Shown here: positions 32,170-42,700 of the stretch, piece after piece | Position numbering within the stretch: position 1 is the first letter of the stretch | Layout: each line of letters opens with the position of its first letter | The notes under the pieces: model-generated | What the model was told of the DNA's origin: nothing | Databases searched by the model: none | What the model saw: only the letters and a program-made list of their open reading frames with translations | Assembly (NCBI GenBank): GCA_964036045.1 | Contig: OZ038382.1 | Span: 106,910,578 to 106,974,577 of the forward strand | Source of the DNA: Eutreptiella sp. 'Long Island Sound 2002' | Lineage: Eukaryota; Euglenozoa; Euglenophyceae; Eutreptiales; Eutreptiaceae | DNA: 64,000 nt | Reading direction: 5' to 3' | Program-made: the position numbers and the translations under genes

Positions 32170-32191
32170 ACCATGCAACTTGAGCCGCCTA
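32170..32191 (-). repeat. 22-bp inverted repeat, right copy (LINE II copy 2 terminus)
   Basis: Starts ACCATGCAACTTGAGCCGCC. It is the 3' terminal sequence of copy 2 in element orientation and is followed on the minus strand by TATAAAACAAC. Confidence 0.85.
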
Positions 32192-32362
32192 TAGGGGGCG
32201 GCTGCGTTGTGGAACTGCTAGGGGGACGCTGCGGGCCGGGGCCCGAGGGGGCCGTCAGGCATAGGGCAGCAGGGGAGGCCCCCGATCTGGGGGGCGGGGA
32301 AAGTAGTCCATCAGAAAGCGGTCACCGTGTTGTGGCCGCATGCGCGCCGGCGCCTGCAGGCG

Positions 32363-33980
32363 TCAGGGCCATGAGTCGCGGCAGTGCGCAACCAGGCGCA
32401 TGAGCTGCAACATGACCTCGTGGCGCGCCGCGAAGTACGGCCGCGCCGAGAGCCCCACGCACACGCGCTTCCCAAGAGGGAGGAGCGAGCGACAGCGCCC
32501 CAGCAGGGCCTCGCTCAGTAGTGCGCCCGCTGCCAGGTGGCGTTCCGCCAGCCCCACCGCCTTGTGCAGGATCTGCGCCCGCTCTCCAAGCGGGAGGCGA
32601 GTGCCCCGCAGCCGGTGGTCCGGGGAGGCTGGCAGCACCCGCTGCACGAAGGCCTCATAGTCCAGGGCCAGCTCGGCCCAGCAGACCTCAGCCAGCCCCG
32701 TAGCCCGGACCAGCGCCCGGGCCCACCTGACCAGGTCGCGGATGAAACCCTGGGGCCACCTTCAGTCCGGTGGCACCCCCGGTTGCAGACGCGGCTGATG
32801 GCGGACGGCATCCCCCGGTATGGGGCCAACAAAGGCATCCCAGGGAAAGGGATGGCGGGGCCGCGGACGCAGCTGCTCCGGGAAGAGGGAGTCGCTGTGG
32901 CCCGGCTGATCCCCCGCGCCGGCCGCCATCTGGGCCGCAAGGACTGCCAGATACATGCAGTACAGGTGGTACAGAAACCAATCGAGGAGGTCCCGATCCA
33001 CCCCCCGCGCCAGCCGGAGGGGGAAAAGCCCCGCCTTGCGCAGGCAGGAGGGCCAACGGTCCGGCGGGCCCAGGCCGGGGACAGCCCGCGTTGTGTTGTG
33101 CAGCCAGGGGAGCCACGTACCCCTGGCGCCGTCCCATTCCGGGCAGTCCCACAGGCTGTGGGCCTCGTCCTCGTGCGCCGCGCCACAGTGCGGGCACGCG
33201 GCGTTGGCGCGCATGCCGTGACCCAACACCCAGGCCGCTGTCCACATGGCTCCTGCCAAGAGCCAGCGCAGCAGCGAGTTCTCCAACTCCGAGCAACCCG
33301 CCCGCAGCGCCGCGCGACAGACCGGGACGTCCGCCCCGTCGCCAAGTCCCCTGAAGGTGGCGGGGCGTCGCGCCTCCAGCTGGCGCGCGGAGTGGCAGCG
33401 AAGGCTGTCCCGGATCCGGTGCTGGAGCTGGCGGAGCAGCTCCTGCAGGAGATGCAGGGGGTACTCCTGTCCCGGGACGTCCCAGCACCACAGGCACTCG
33501 CGCGGGGCCCAGCCCAGGGAGGCCGCCGTGCGGAGCGCGCGCCCCTCCGGGACCGTCCCGGGTGGGCGGCCACCCGATTGCCAGATAGCCTGGGCAAAGA
33601 CCTGCGTGACCCGCGGCCGGCGGGCCAGGCTGGCCAGCCAGAGGAGGCGCTCATACCGCGTGTGCATTATCGGGGACACGCGGTGCCCCTTGGACAGCAG
33701 GGTGTCGATGACCTCCTTGGCCCGGGACACGCGCGCCGGCCCCCACAGGGCCCGTACCACCGGCGTTTTGAGCCTCCGCATGTCGCGCTCTGTCGGCGAT
33801 GCCACCGCCACCCCATGGAAGGGCAGCAGGGTGACCAGGGTGCTGATGGCCCGCTCCCGCCGTTCATACGTACAGAGATGGGGTAAGCGGCGCAGGGCGC
33901 TCCGTCCCGCCTCCAGGCGCCTGGACAGCACCGGTCCCGTGACCTTGGAGCCCCCAATGGCGACGTCGATGCTGAGCTGC
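32363..33980 (-). pseudogene. LINE family II copy 2, C-terminal region with zinc finger
   Basis: The 830-codon minus frame 35254-32762 is the true coding frame from about 33980 onward. It reads LSIDVAIGGSK, LLSKGHRVSPIMHTRYERLLW and ARPRVTQVFAQAIW, then an intact finger CPHCGAAHEDEAHSLWDC (plus 33134-33198; C-x2-C, His, Cys) of the zf-RVT type, then RGTWLPWL and RDLLDWFLYHLYCMYLAVLAA. After a frame change near 32760 it continues to a stop at 32363. The finger probably assists binding of template RNA or target DNA. Confidence 0.7.
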
Positions 33981-35855
33981 GGAAGGTCCTTGCCAGCGGG
34001 ATGGCGACCCCCCAGAGCAGTACGGCTGGGGCGCCTCGCTCTCCCTGGACACAGGACCAGGACTTGTCCACGCAAACGTCCTGCCCAGTGACACGCAGCC
34101 ACTCCTCCGTCGTGGGGACCGTGTCCTGGAGTGCCGCTGCGCCCAGGGCCACTGCCTGGGTGTCCTGCGCGTAGCCCGATGACCCCAGCGCGGCGTAGCT
34201 CGGGCCGGCGTCCTTGAGGGGGGGCAGGGCCCCTGGATCCAGGTCGTCCGCTGTGTCCTCGTCCAGAGTCGGAGGAAGGGCGGCCGTTTGCGCGCACACC
34301 TGACGGCGCAGGGAGTCCACCTCCCACTTCCAGATTGTGCTGAGCACATTCACCAGGATCACGGACAGTGGACACCCCTGAGGGATGCCGTTGGTGGCCT
34401 GCCACCAGAGGCCGAGGGCCCCCGCGGCCTTGAAGGCCTGGCGGAGCTGCTTGTACATGGGCCCCAGGGCACGGCACGTGCCCGGGTCCATGCACAGCTC
34501 CAACGCCAGGGCCAGCACGATCGCCTGCAGGATGAGATCGAAACCATTGTTGTAATCGATGCTGATCCCCGCGACGGCCCACCCCCGTAGATGACACAGC
34601 TCCAAGAGGACCTGCGTTACTGCTGCCCCGTCCAGGGCGCTCCTGGCCGGGCGGAAGCGGAAGGCCGCCAGCCGAGCCCATGCCTCCTGCCACGCAATGG
34701 CGTCCACAAGGTGCACCCCCGCCCACAGCCGGTGGACCATGGACAGGACGGTGAGCGGGCGGGTGTTCAGGGGCCCCGGCGGTCCCTCGTTGGGGATGAG
34801 GGCGGTGTAGCCCTCGGCCAGGCGGGCGGGCAATTTCCCCGTCTGCTCCACCGCAGGCAGTAGGTCTGCCAGCCAGCCCAGCAGCCTGTCTGGGAGGGAA
34901 CGGAGGTCTGCCAGACTCCATCTGTCCAGCCCCAACGCCGAGGGCTTCATGCGGGAGAGCCCCTTCCGCAAGCGGGGGCCATCGAGCCGCAAGGCAAGCA
35001 TGGGGACCCGCCGCACGTGGTGGCCGTATCGGCGCAGGAAGGCCAGCGGCTCCAGCTCTGGGTCCGTCGCATACTTGCGGTTGATGGGGCGCCTGAGGTC
35101 CTGCAGGAGGCCATCCATCTCCGCCAGGCTGGCCGTAGCCGTGCCGTCCGGCCTTGTGAGGAAGGTGACCGGGGGGGCACAGGATTCGTCCTTGAGCCAG
35201 CGATACACGGCCCGATGATCCGAGGACCAGGACTCCTCGAGCCACTCGCGCCACTCCCGGACGCGGTCCTTGTCCTCCTCCCGGAGCGTCGTTCGGACCC
35301 TGCCTGCCAGCGCTGCGCTGAGGCGGCGGAGGGAGGCCAGCGGGGCTGGCCTGTGGGGCGCGCCCCCGGGCTCAAAGTGCGCATACTCCGGGCAGAGCGC
35401 ACGGAGCCTGCCCAGGCGGCGTCCGAGTGCCGTCCACGCCTGCTGCACCGCCCGCGGCAGGACGCCGGGCCCCTGCGCCGGGCGTTCCAGCCAGCGCAGG
35501 ACCTCCCTAAGGGGACCCTGGGCCGCCTGGCCGCGCGCCACCGGGCAGGTCAGGGCCCCCCTGTGTCGCGTCGCTGCTTGGAGCAGAGGCGCACCTCCCG
35601 TAGCAGTCCGTCCGTGCCCCTGCTGCGGGGCAGGTGTGGCAGGGCTAGCGAAAGGATGGCCCCGACCGGGAGGGTGTCCGGAGTGATGTCCGGGCAGGCC
35701 AGGGCGAGGAGCGTTTCCTCGGCAGTCGCGGCCCAAAAGGCCCAGGCGTGGTCCACGTCCCCGGTAGCCAGAGCCGTCCGCCACCTCGCCTCAATCGCAT
35801 CAAGCAGGCGTTGTACAAGTAAGAGCCGCTCGTGTTCCTCCCGCTGGGCGGGCAC
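33981..35855 (-). pseudogene. LINE family II copy 2, linker and reverse transcriptase
   Basis: Frame 35855-35550 gives the linker (AWAFWAATAEETLLALACP), then frame 35784-33667 takes over near 35570. RT landmarks are LNTRPLTVLSMVHRLWAGV, RPARSALDGAAV, the A motif GISIDYNNGFDL (plus about 34535-34563), the B motif NGIPQGCPLSVILVN (about 34352-34393) and the C motif GYAQDTQAVALG (34162-34173), in which the first catalytic Asp is Gln. A one-base deletion near 33979, seen by comparison with copy 1, moves the frame. The palm is otherwise well kept, which suggests recent loss. Confidence 0.8.
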
Positions 35856-35881
35856 CAGCGGTTTGGGACGAACGAACTTGA

Positions 35882-37048
35882 CTACACGATGCGACGCCCC
35901 TTCAGGTGGATGTCAAAACACACAGGGGTGTGTCCCGAGATTGCCCCTTGCGGCAGCCGCTCCGCCGCATGGAGCAGCGCTGCCAGGCGCGTGTCAACTA
36001 ACAGGCGGTCAATGTGCGAGGGTCTTGTTCCCTCTGGGCCGTGGTACGCACATAGGGGGTGCCTCCCAAGGGCGGTCGCCAGCTCGAGGTCCGCATCCGC
36101 CAGCCAGCGCATCAGGAGGGATGCCAGGACAGATGGCGGCGCCCGAAGAGGGGAATTCAAGTCAAAGTTGAAGTCCCCCCCCACCAGCTGCGGGGCCGTC
36201 CCGTGTCGCGCCACATACTGTGTGGCGTGGTCCCGGAAGGCGCGGTTGAGGGCCGGCTGGGCCGATACGCCATATGCTGCCTGGGCGTGCAGGGTATCTG
36301 CCCCCCGGCCCAGCCCAGTCAGAACTTGGCACCAGCGGGTGGAGTGCCAGAGCGTCTGAGCCAGGGCGTACGGCTCGGTGCGGGGCGCCCCCTTGGGGGG
36401 GAGCACTTGTCTGGCGGGGATGCCCTGGCGCACCAGGTTCCCCAGCCCCCCCGCCGGAGCATCCCAGGTGCCCCCCCCCCGGGATTCCAAGAAGGCCCCC
36501 CAGAACGCTTGCCAGCCCGACGCCCCGGCCTGGGCGCGCATCACCCGCTGCACCACCGCCATTAGGCGGGTCTCCGTGATCAGCACCACGTCCGCCCGCC
36601 AGTCAGCGACCGTGTGCCAATGCAGGCGCAGAGAGGTGACGTTTGCCAGCGGGACGCGCTTGGGGCCTGGCTGGGGCTCGACGTCCCCGCACCTTAACAA
36701 AAGAAGGGGGGGAAGGCCAAGCACCGGGGGGGGGGGTGTCCCTGCCCGGGGGCCCGAGCCCGTTGGGGGGTGGAGGTAAGCCCCCTCCCCCCCAAAGAGG
36801 TCTGCCCACCGTCGGCCACAGGGTGCAGGGAGGTAGGTCAGTGGGGCAGCAAGGCATGCCTGCAGGATAGCCGTTGGCCAAAGTCCGGCTGCGCCAGGAT
36901 CAGGCTGTCCGCCCCGGCCCCCATCCAACGGCGGGCGTACCGGGCGGTGGAGAGGGCGGTGCCGTGGCGAGCGGCGTGCCGCCGCGGGCGCGCGGAAGGG
37001 CAGGCGCCGGTGCCCGCGCGAGGCCGCCGCGCTCCCAGTCGCCCGCAA
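35882..37048 (-). CDS. APE-type endonuclease of LINE family II copy 2 (element gene, 5'-partial)
   Basis: A 388-codon open frame. Residues 1-115 are Pro/Arg-rich. GDVEPQPGP at 121-129 is 2A-like. The endonuclease then shows every expected box: N136 in LANVTSLRLHW, E159 in LITETRL, D292 and N294 in GGDFNFDL, D347 in SHIDRLLVD, and H373 in ISGHTPVCFDI. These are the metal-binding and catalytic residues of AP-endonuclease-like LINE nucleases, which nick target DNA. The frame ends at a TAG at RRIV, where copy 1 reads on, so a small indel truncates the polyprotein here. The true start is lost at the satellite junction. Confidence 0.8.
   Translation of the reverse strand: MRATGSAAASRGHRRLPFRAPAAARRSPRHRPLHRPVRPPLDGGRGGQPDPGAAGLWPTAILQACLAAPLTYLPAPCGRRWADLFGGEGAYLHPPTGSGPRAGTPPPPVLGLPPLLLLRCGDVEPQPGPKRVPLANVTSLRLHWHTVADWRADVVLITETRLMAVVQRVMRAQAGASGWQAFWGAFLESRGGGTWDAPAGGLGNLVRQGIPARQVLPPKGAPRTEPYALAQTLWHSTRWCQVLTGLGRGADTLHAQAAYGVSAQPALNRAFRDHATQYVARHGTAPQLVGGDFNFDLNSPLRAPPSVLASLLMRWLADADLELATALGRHPLCAYHGPEGTRPSHIDRLLVDTRLAALLHAAERLPQGAISGHTPVCFDIHLKGRRIV
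36662..36688 (-). other. 2A-like ribosome-skipping motif (variant)
   Basis: Encodes GDVEPQPGP just before the endonuclease; the copy 1 counterpart at 20790-20816 encodes GDLEPNPGP. The usual 2A core is D-V/I-E-x-N-P-G-P. Copy 2 has Gln for the Asn and copy 1 has Leu for V/I. Such motifs precede endonuclease domains in some animal and trypanosome LINEs. Activity of these variants is uncertain. Confidence 0.6.
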
Positions 37049-37084
37049 GGCGAAGGGTCTCCCGGAAGACCTCGTACTTGCGGA

Positions 37085-37512
37085 GAAAAAACACGTAAAT
37101 ACGGCCTAAGACATGCTTTACATACCTTGGATGGTCATTTTAGGTGGGCAAAACATCAGAAAAACAACTTTCCAAAACTTCGATTTTTGAGCTACCCGGG
37201 GTGAAACATTGTATAAGCAGGTTGTATACCAACCACTTGGGAGGACCCCCTCCGGGATCTATTACCCAAACAGGGTGAAGAACACGTAAATGCGGCGTAA
37301 AACATGCTTTCCGTACCTTGGATGGTCATTTTAGGTGGGCACAACATCACAAAAACAACTTCCGAAAAATTCCGTTTTTGAGCTACCCGGGGCTGAAAAA
37401 GTGCATAAGCAAGTTGTGTACCAATCCCTTGGGAGGACCCCCCAGCCCCGAAGCTATTACCCAAACAGGGTGAAAAACACGTAAATACGGCCTGAAACAT
37501 GTTTTACATACA
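37085..37512. repeat. ~193-bp satellite array 2, about two monomers
   Basis: Starts AAAACACGTAAATACGGCC directly at the LINE edge and ends at CATGTTTTACATA, where repeat X begins. Same orientation as the arrays at 28.2 and 59.5 kb. The poly-C runs are short here. Confidence 0.9.
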
Positions 37513-38866
37513 GAACCTTTTATAGTGATTTCAACACTGTGTGTTTGTTGTGCCTCTCCTGCTGCTTGCTGCTGGTGTAGGGTTTCCTGCTGCTTGTTTT
37601 TGATGAGGAAAATGTTTTATTTGCTGAAATACAACCAATCCAGGATAACCCAAGCCAGAGATAAGCAAGTAGAAGAAAATCAGGATCAAAGCATGAAGGG
37701 CTGCAGTCACAAAAAGTTAGATAAAGAAAACTATCAACAATAGACCGCAGCAATTAGCATACATTGCAACTCAGGATGAAATATTTTACATGTTCGAGAA
37801 AAACTGATTGGAAAACTGCCCCAAGGGCTCACTCTCATCCACAGTGCCATCTTGAGATGTGCACCCTTTGTTTTTGGGACCCATAGGTGCTGAGGTGGCA
37901 TGGCATGTGGCGATGAGGTCACTGCCATGTCACATGGGATATTCCTACTTAGCTAGGCTGACTGGGTATTGAACCCAGGACCTCTCAAAAAGAGGTGCCC
38001 CAGCGCCCTAGGGTGCATACCACTAGGATGGCTAAGAATTCATGAGAAAACACAGATAAATTCATAGGCTCTGCCTTCAGTATATCAGTGCCTCAGCAAC
38101 CCAGGAAAATATGTTTTAGTGCCTATAGCTTGGGGATAAAGGGGTCCACACCACATCCTGATTTAGTGTTTGGTTCCATAGGTCAAAATGTGTTATCACC
38201 CCTTTTGGTTGGGGCAATACTAGGATAGAAATGCCTGTGTGCTTAGAGCACCTCTAATACAACTAAAGTATACCCTAAAGCATTGGAAAAGCACTTTTTC
38301 TTATTCCCCTACTGTGCAGTGGTCGTCACCACTGTCGCACGTTCAGGAAAAAGGGATTTTTTTCTTGGCCTTTCCTTGGTTTCCACATCTACTTTAAAAT
38401 ACCTCTAGCTTCCCTAACACTAGAAAAGAGGGCTGTACCATGGCCAGCGACTCTTGCTGCATTGTTGATGACAAACTCCAACAGAAAGCTCAGCGCTCTT
38501 GGCGCTGCCGGGGTTCCTACGGCTTGGTGGGGTTAGAGTAGGGCATGCCAAGACCATATGCATGTGCATCCCTCCCTCCAAGCTGCAGCGTAACACAACC
38601 CAACGCCAGACTCTCATAGGACGCTCGACCCAAGTCTCATGGAACCTGTTGGAGACACCTGTCCTGGTACTGGGGCGAGGGTGCGCTGATTTACTTAGAA
38701 TTGCCCCTTGGAGGGGTCTTGATTCTGGTTCAGTCTCCTGCTGCTGCTTTTCGGCCAGAACAGCGGCCTACTCAAGGAGGGTTTGCGAGGAGTTCTGTAC
38801 AACAGAGGAATGGGAGAATGAGGGACAAATCCATGCAAGCGCGAAGCGACAACACCTAAATCCGGT
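37513..38866. repeat. Dispersed repeat X, copy A (fullest, ~1.35 kb)
   Basis: Starts at CAGAACCTTTTATAGTGATTT, contains a tRNA-like segment (minus strand, 37951-38036), and ends near GCGACAACACCTAAATCC. Copy B (48702-49513) covers the right 60% and copy C (58731-59512) the left 60%. Identity is high by eye. A 77-codon minus frame (37753-37520) is conserved in copy C with few changes, but that follows from the overall identity. No RT or transposase was seen. It is probably a non-autonomous element. Confidence 0.75.
37951..38036 (-). repeat. tRNA-like segment in repeat X copy A
   Basis: On the minus strand GGTTCAATACC matches the pol III B box, inside a perfect T-arm (CTGGG, 7-nt loop, CCCAG). 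Upstream is ACCTC-TTTTTGA-GAGGT, a perfect 5-bp stem with a 7-nt loop like an anticodon arm (middle triplet TTT). A CCTAGTGGTATGCACC stretch resembles a D-arm/A box. The variable loop is only one base and the acceptor stem does not pair, so it is a tRNA-derived or tRNA-like promoter, not a gene. Confidence 0.55.
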
Positions 38867-39700
38867 TCGAGATTTGAGGTTTGATTTTGCGGGTACTAGA
38901 CGCCTTTCGGCCCCGGGGGGCCAACTGGTCGGGCCAGGTGATATCCTCCCCAACGGGTCCTAGTGGAGGGCCCTCCAAGACGCACCTCCTGCCTGGTGGC
39001 GGAGTCCCCTGGGTTCATAGAGCTCGGAGCCCCGTCCCTCCCCTGCTTCCCCATTTTGCCACTCCCCGGTCAGTGCATCAATTCGCAGCTATGGCTGCAG
39101 GCGCTTATCCGCTGCGTCGCCCCCCTAATGCGTGGTCGCCCGGGGCGCCGGCGCTGCCGGGCCCGTGCTACTGGCTTGTCGCCACTGGGACCCCCTTGGG
39201 CTGGCGCGGAGGCTGCCTAGCCTAGGGGCTGGGGCGTGGCGCAGTGCGCCACTACTGCCTTGGCGGGTGCAGTGCCCCGTCTGTGTGTGCACGGCGCTCG
39301 CGGCCGCTTCGGGGGGCTCGGGCCGGTACCTGGTGTTGTGTCTCTCCCGTTTCCCCCTTCCCGCCCCGCGTGTCCCGCGCTGCTTGTGGCGGGCTGTCCC
39401 GTCCGGGTGTCCCTTACCCTCGCTCGCTCGTACGCCATTCCACGCGGTCTGTGCGTTCCGCGAGCTCGGTCCGGTTGCCCTTCTGGTAGTCCCCATGTGC
39501 CCTTTGCGTGTGTGTGTGCGCTTGCCCTTCCGCGGCGTCCGCTCCCCCCCCCCTGGGTGGTGTGGCGTGCGCACCTCGCGCGGTCCCGGCACTGGGTGCT
39601 CGTAGGGCGGTTCCACGTGGTCCGTGCCCCTCCGCGTGTCCTGCCCCGGTCCCTTGCTCCGTCCGGCGTGCTTGGGGGGGGGGGCGGTCCGGTCCCGGTT
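38867..39700. other. Unclassified GC-rich spacer
   Basis: Lies between repeat X and the 418-bp satellite. From about 39240 the plus strand becomes A-poor (about 4%), with open frames in most phases as a consequence. No domain was recognised. Confidence 0.4.
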
Positions 39701-42700
39701 CTCCCCTACCTGGCTTGGCCTGCACGCCCTGTGGGGGCTGCGTGCCGCGGGGGTGGTGGGGGGCCGTCCCAGGGGGGAGGTGGCCTGCCACTGTTATGAG
39801 GGGCGTCTGGTGTCAGGCGCCGTCCCTCCCCCGACCGCCCGTCCTCTGGGGCGGGCAGCAGGGGGACCGCGACCCGTGTGTTCCGGGTGCGGTCAGTGTG
39901 GGCGTGGGGACACATCACCGGTTCCACAGTGTGCGCCCTTGCGGGCCGGCGTTGCTCGCGGTGGGCGTGGCGGAAGGGCGTCCCCGGGGGGGGGGGGCGT
40001 CCACCGCTGTGAGGGGCGTCTGAGGTCAGGCGCTCCCCCCCCCCCCCGACTGCCCGCCCACTGGGCGGGCTGTTGGGGTCCGCCACCCACGTGCTGTAGG
40101 CGCGGGTGTGTTGATGTGGGGGCCCAACACTGTCCCCTTGGCCCGCATGCCCTGTGGAGGCTGCGTGCTGCGGGGGTGGTGGGGGGCCGTCCCCGGGGGG
40201 GGTGGCCTGCCACCGTTTTGAGGGGTGTCTGGTGTCAGGCGCTGTCCCTCCCCCGGCCGCCCGTCCTCTGGGGCGGGCAGCCGGGGTTCCGCGACCCGTG
40301 TGTCCTGGATGCGGTCGGTGCAGGCGTGGGGACCCAGCACCGGTCCCACAGCGTGCGCAGTTGCTCGCTGTGGGGGTGGCGGAAGGGCGTCCCCGGGGGG
40401 GGGTGCCTTCCACCGTTGTGAGGGGCGTCTGAGTTCAGGCGCTACCCCTCCCCCGACTGCCCGCCCACTGGGCTGGCTGTTGGGGTCCGCCAGGCATGTG
40501 CTGTGGGCGCGGGTGTGTGGGTGTGGGGGCCCAATACTGTCCCCTTGGCCTGCATGCCCTGCAGGGGCTGCGTGCCGCAGGGGTGGTGGGGGGCCGTCCC
40601 CGGGGGGGCTGGCCTGCCACCGTTGTGAGGGGCGTCTGGTTTCAGGCGCTGTCCCTCCCCCGGCCGCCCTTCCTCTGGGGCGGGCAGCCGGGGATCCGCG
40701 ACCCGTGTGTCCCGGGTGCGGTCGGTGCGGGCGTGGGGACCGAGCACCAGCCCCACAGCGTGCGCCCTTGCGGGCCGGCGTTGCTCGCTGTGGGGGTCGC
40801 GGAAGGGCATTCCCTGGGGGGCGCCTTCCACCGTTGTGAGGGGCGCGTGTGGTCAGGCGCTCCCCCTCCATGAACTGCCGGCGCACTGGGCGGGCTGTTG
40901 GGGTCCGCCACCCATATGCTGTGGGTGCGGGCGTGTGGGTGTGGGGGCCCAACACTGTCCCCTAGGCCTGCATGCCCCGTGGGGGCTGCGTGCTGCGGAC
41001 GGTGGTGGGGGGCCGTCCCCGGGGGGGATGGCCTGCCACTGTTGTGAGGGGCGTCTGGTGTCAGGCGCTGTCCCCCCCCCGGCCGCCCGTCCTCTGGGGC
41101 GGGCAGCCGGGGTTACGCGACCCGTGTGTCCCGGGTGCGGTCGGTGCGGGCGTGGGGAACCAGCACCAGCCCCACAGCGTGAGCCCTTGCGGGCCGGCGT
41201 TGCTCACTGTGGGGTTGCCGGAAGGGCATCCCCGGGGGGGATGCCTTCCACCGTTGTGAGGGGCGTCTGAGGTCAGGCGCTCCCCCTCCCCGGACTGCCC
41301 ACCCACTGGTTGGGCTGTTGGGGTCCGCCACCCACGTGCTGTGGGCGCGGGTGTGTGGGTGTGGGGGCCCAACACTGTCCCCTTAGCCTGCATGCCCTGT
41401 GGGGGCTGCGTGCTGCGAGGGTGGTGGGGGGGCCGTCCCCGGGGGAGGTGGCCTGCCACCGTTGTGAGGGGCGTCTGGTGTCAGGCGCTCTCCCTCCCCC
41501 GGCTGCCCGCCCCCTGGGGCGGGCGGCCGGGGTTCCGCGACCCGTGTGTCCCGGGTGCGGTCGGTGCGGGCGTGGGACCCAGCACCGGCCCCACAGCGTG
41601 CGCCCTTGCGGGCCGGTGTTGCTCGCTGTGGGGGTGGCAGAGGGCGTTCCCGGGGGGATGCCTTCCACCGTTGTGAGGGGCGTCTGTGGTCAGGCGCTCC
41701 CCCTCCCCGAAATGCCCGCCCACTCGGCGGGCTGTTTGGGTTCGCCAACCACATGCTGTGTTCGCAGGCGTGTGGGTGTGGGGGCCCAACACTGTCCCCT
41801 TGGCCTGCATGCCCCGTGGAGGCTGCGTGCCGCGGGGTCGGTGGGGGGCCGTCTCCAGGGGGGGTGGCCTGTCACCGTTGTGAGGGGCATCTGTTGTCAG
41901 GCGCTGTCCCTCTCCCGGTCGTTCGCCCTCTGGGGCGGGCGGTCGGGGTTCTGCGACCCGTGTGTCCCAGGTGCGGTCGGTGCAGGCGTGGGGACCCAGC
42001 ACCAGCCCCACAGCGTGCGTTCCTGCGGGCCAGCGTTGCTCGCTGTGGGGGTGGCGGAAAGGCGTCCCCGGGGGGGTGCCTTCCACCATTGTGAGGGGCG
42101 TCTGAGGTCAGGCGCTGTCCCTCCCCCGACTGCCCGCCCACTGGGCGGGCTATTTGGGTCCGCCACCCACGTGCTGTGGGCGCGGGTGTGTGGGTGTGGG
42201 GGCCCAACACTGTCCCCTTGGCTTGCATGCCCTGTGGGGGCTGCGTGCCGCGGGGGTGGTGGGGGGGCCGTCCCCGGGGGGGGTGGCCTGCCACCCTTGT
42301 GAGGGGCGTCTGGTGTCAGGCGCTGTCCCTCCCCCGGCCGCCCGTCCTCTGGAGCGGGCAGCCAGGGTTCCGCGACCCGTCTGTCCCGGGTGCGGTTGGT
42401 GCGGGCGTGGGGACCCAGCGTCGGCCCCACAGTGTGCGTCCTTGCGGGCTGGCATTGCTCGCTGTGGGGGTGGCGGAAGGGCGTCCCCGGGGGGGGTGCC
42501 TTCCACCATTGTGAGGGGCGTCTGAGGTCAGGGCTGTCCCTCCCCCGACTGCTTGCCCACTGGGCGGGCTGTTGGGGTCCGCCACCCCCGTGCTGTGGGG
42601 GCGGGTGTGTGGGTGTGGGGGCCCAACACTGTCTTCTTGTCTTGCATGCCCTGTGGAAGCTGCTTGCCGCGGTGGTGGTCGGGGGGCCGTCCCCGGGGGG

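Larger units (their letters stand above)
32170..37084 (-). mobile_element. LINE family II, copy 2
   Basis: On the minus strand: 2A-like motif and APE endonuclease (37048-35882), linker (35855-35550), RT (about 35570-33980), C-terminal region with an intact zinc finger (33980-32363), ending in the 22-bp sequence at 32191-32170. Compared with copy 1 it lacks the first ~1.4 kb and stops at satellite sequence at 37084. It has a frameshift after the endonuclease, one in the linker and a one-base loss at about 33979, plus a changed RT dyad, so it is inactive but much better preserved than copy 1. Confidence 0.85.

Noticed and set aside
37951-38036. A functional tRNA-Lys(TTT) gene on the minus strand
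   Set aside because: The acceptor stem does not pair and the variable loop is one base. It is repeated within a dispersed element, so I call it tRNA-like only.
38880-39240. A host gene fragment between repeat X and the satellite
   Set aside because: Short frames only, no domain, and no splice or codon signal that I could defend.
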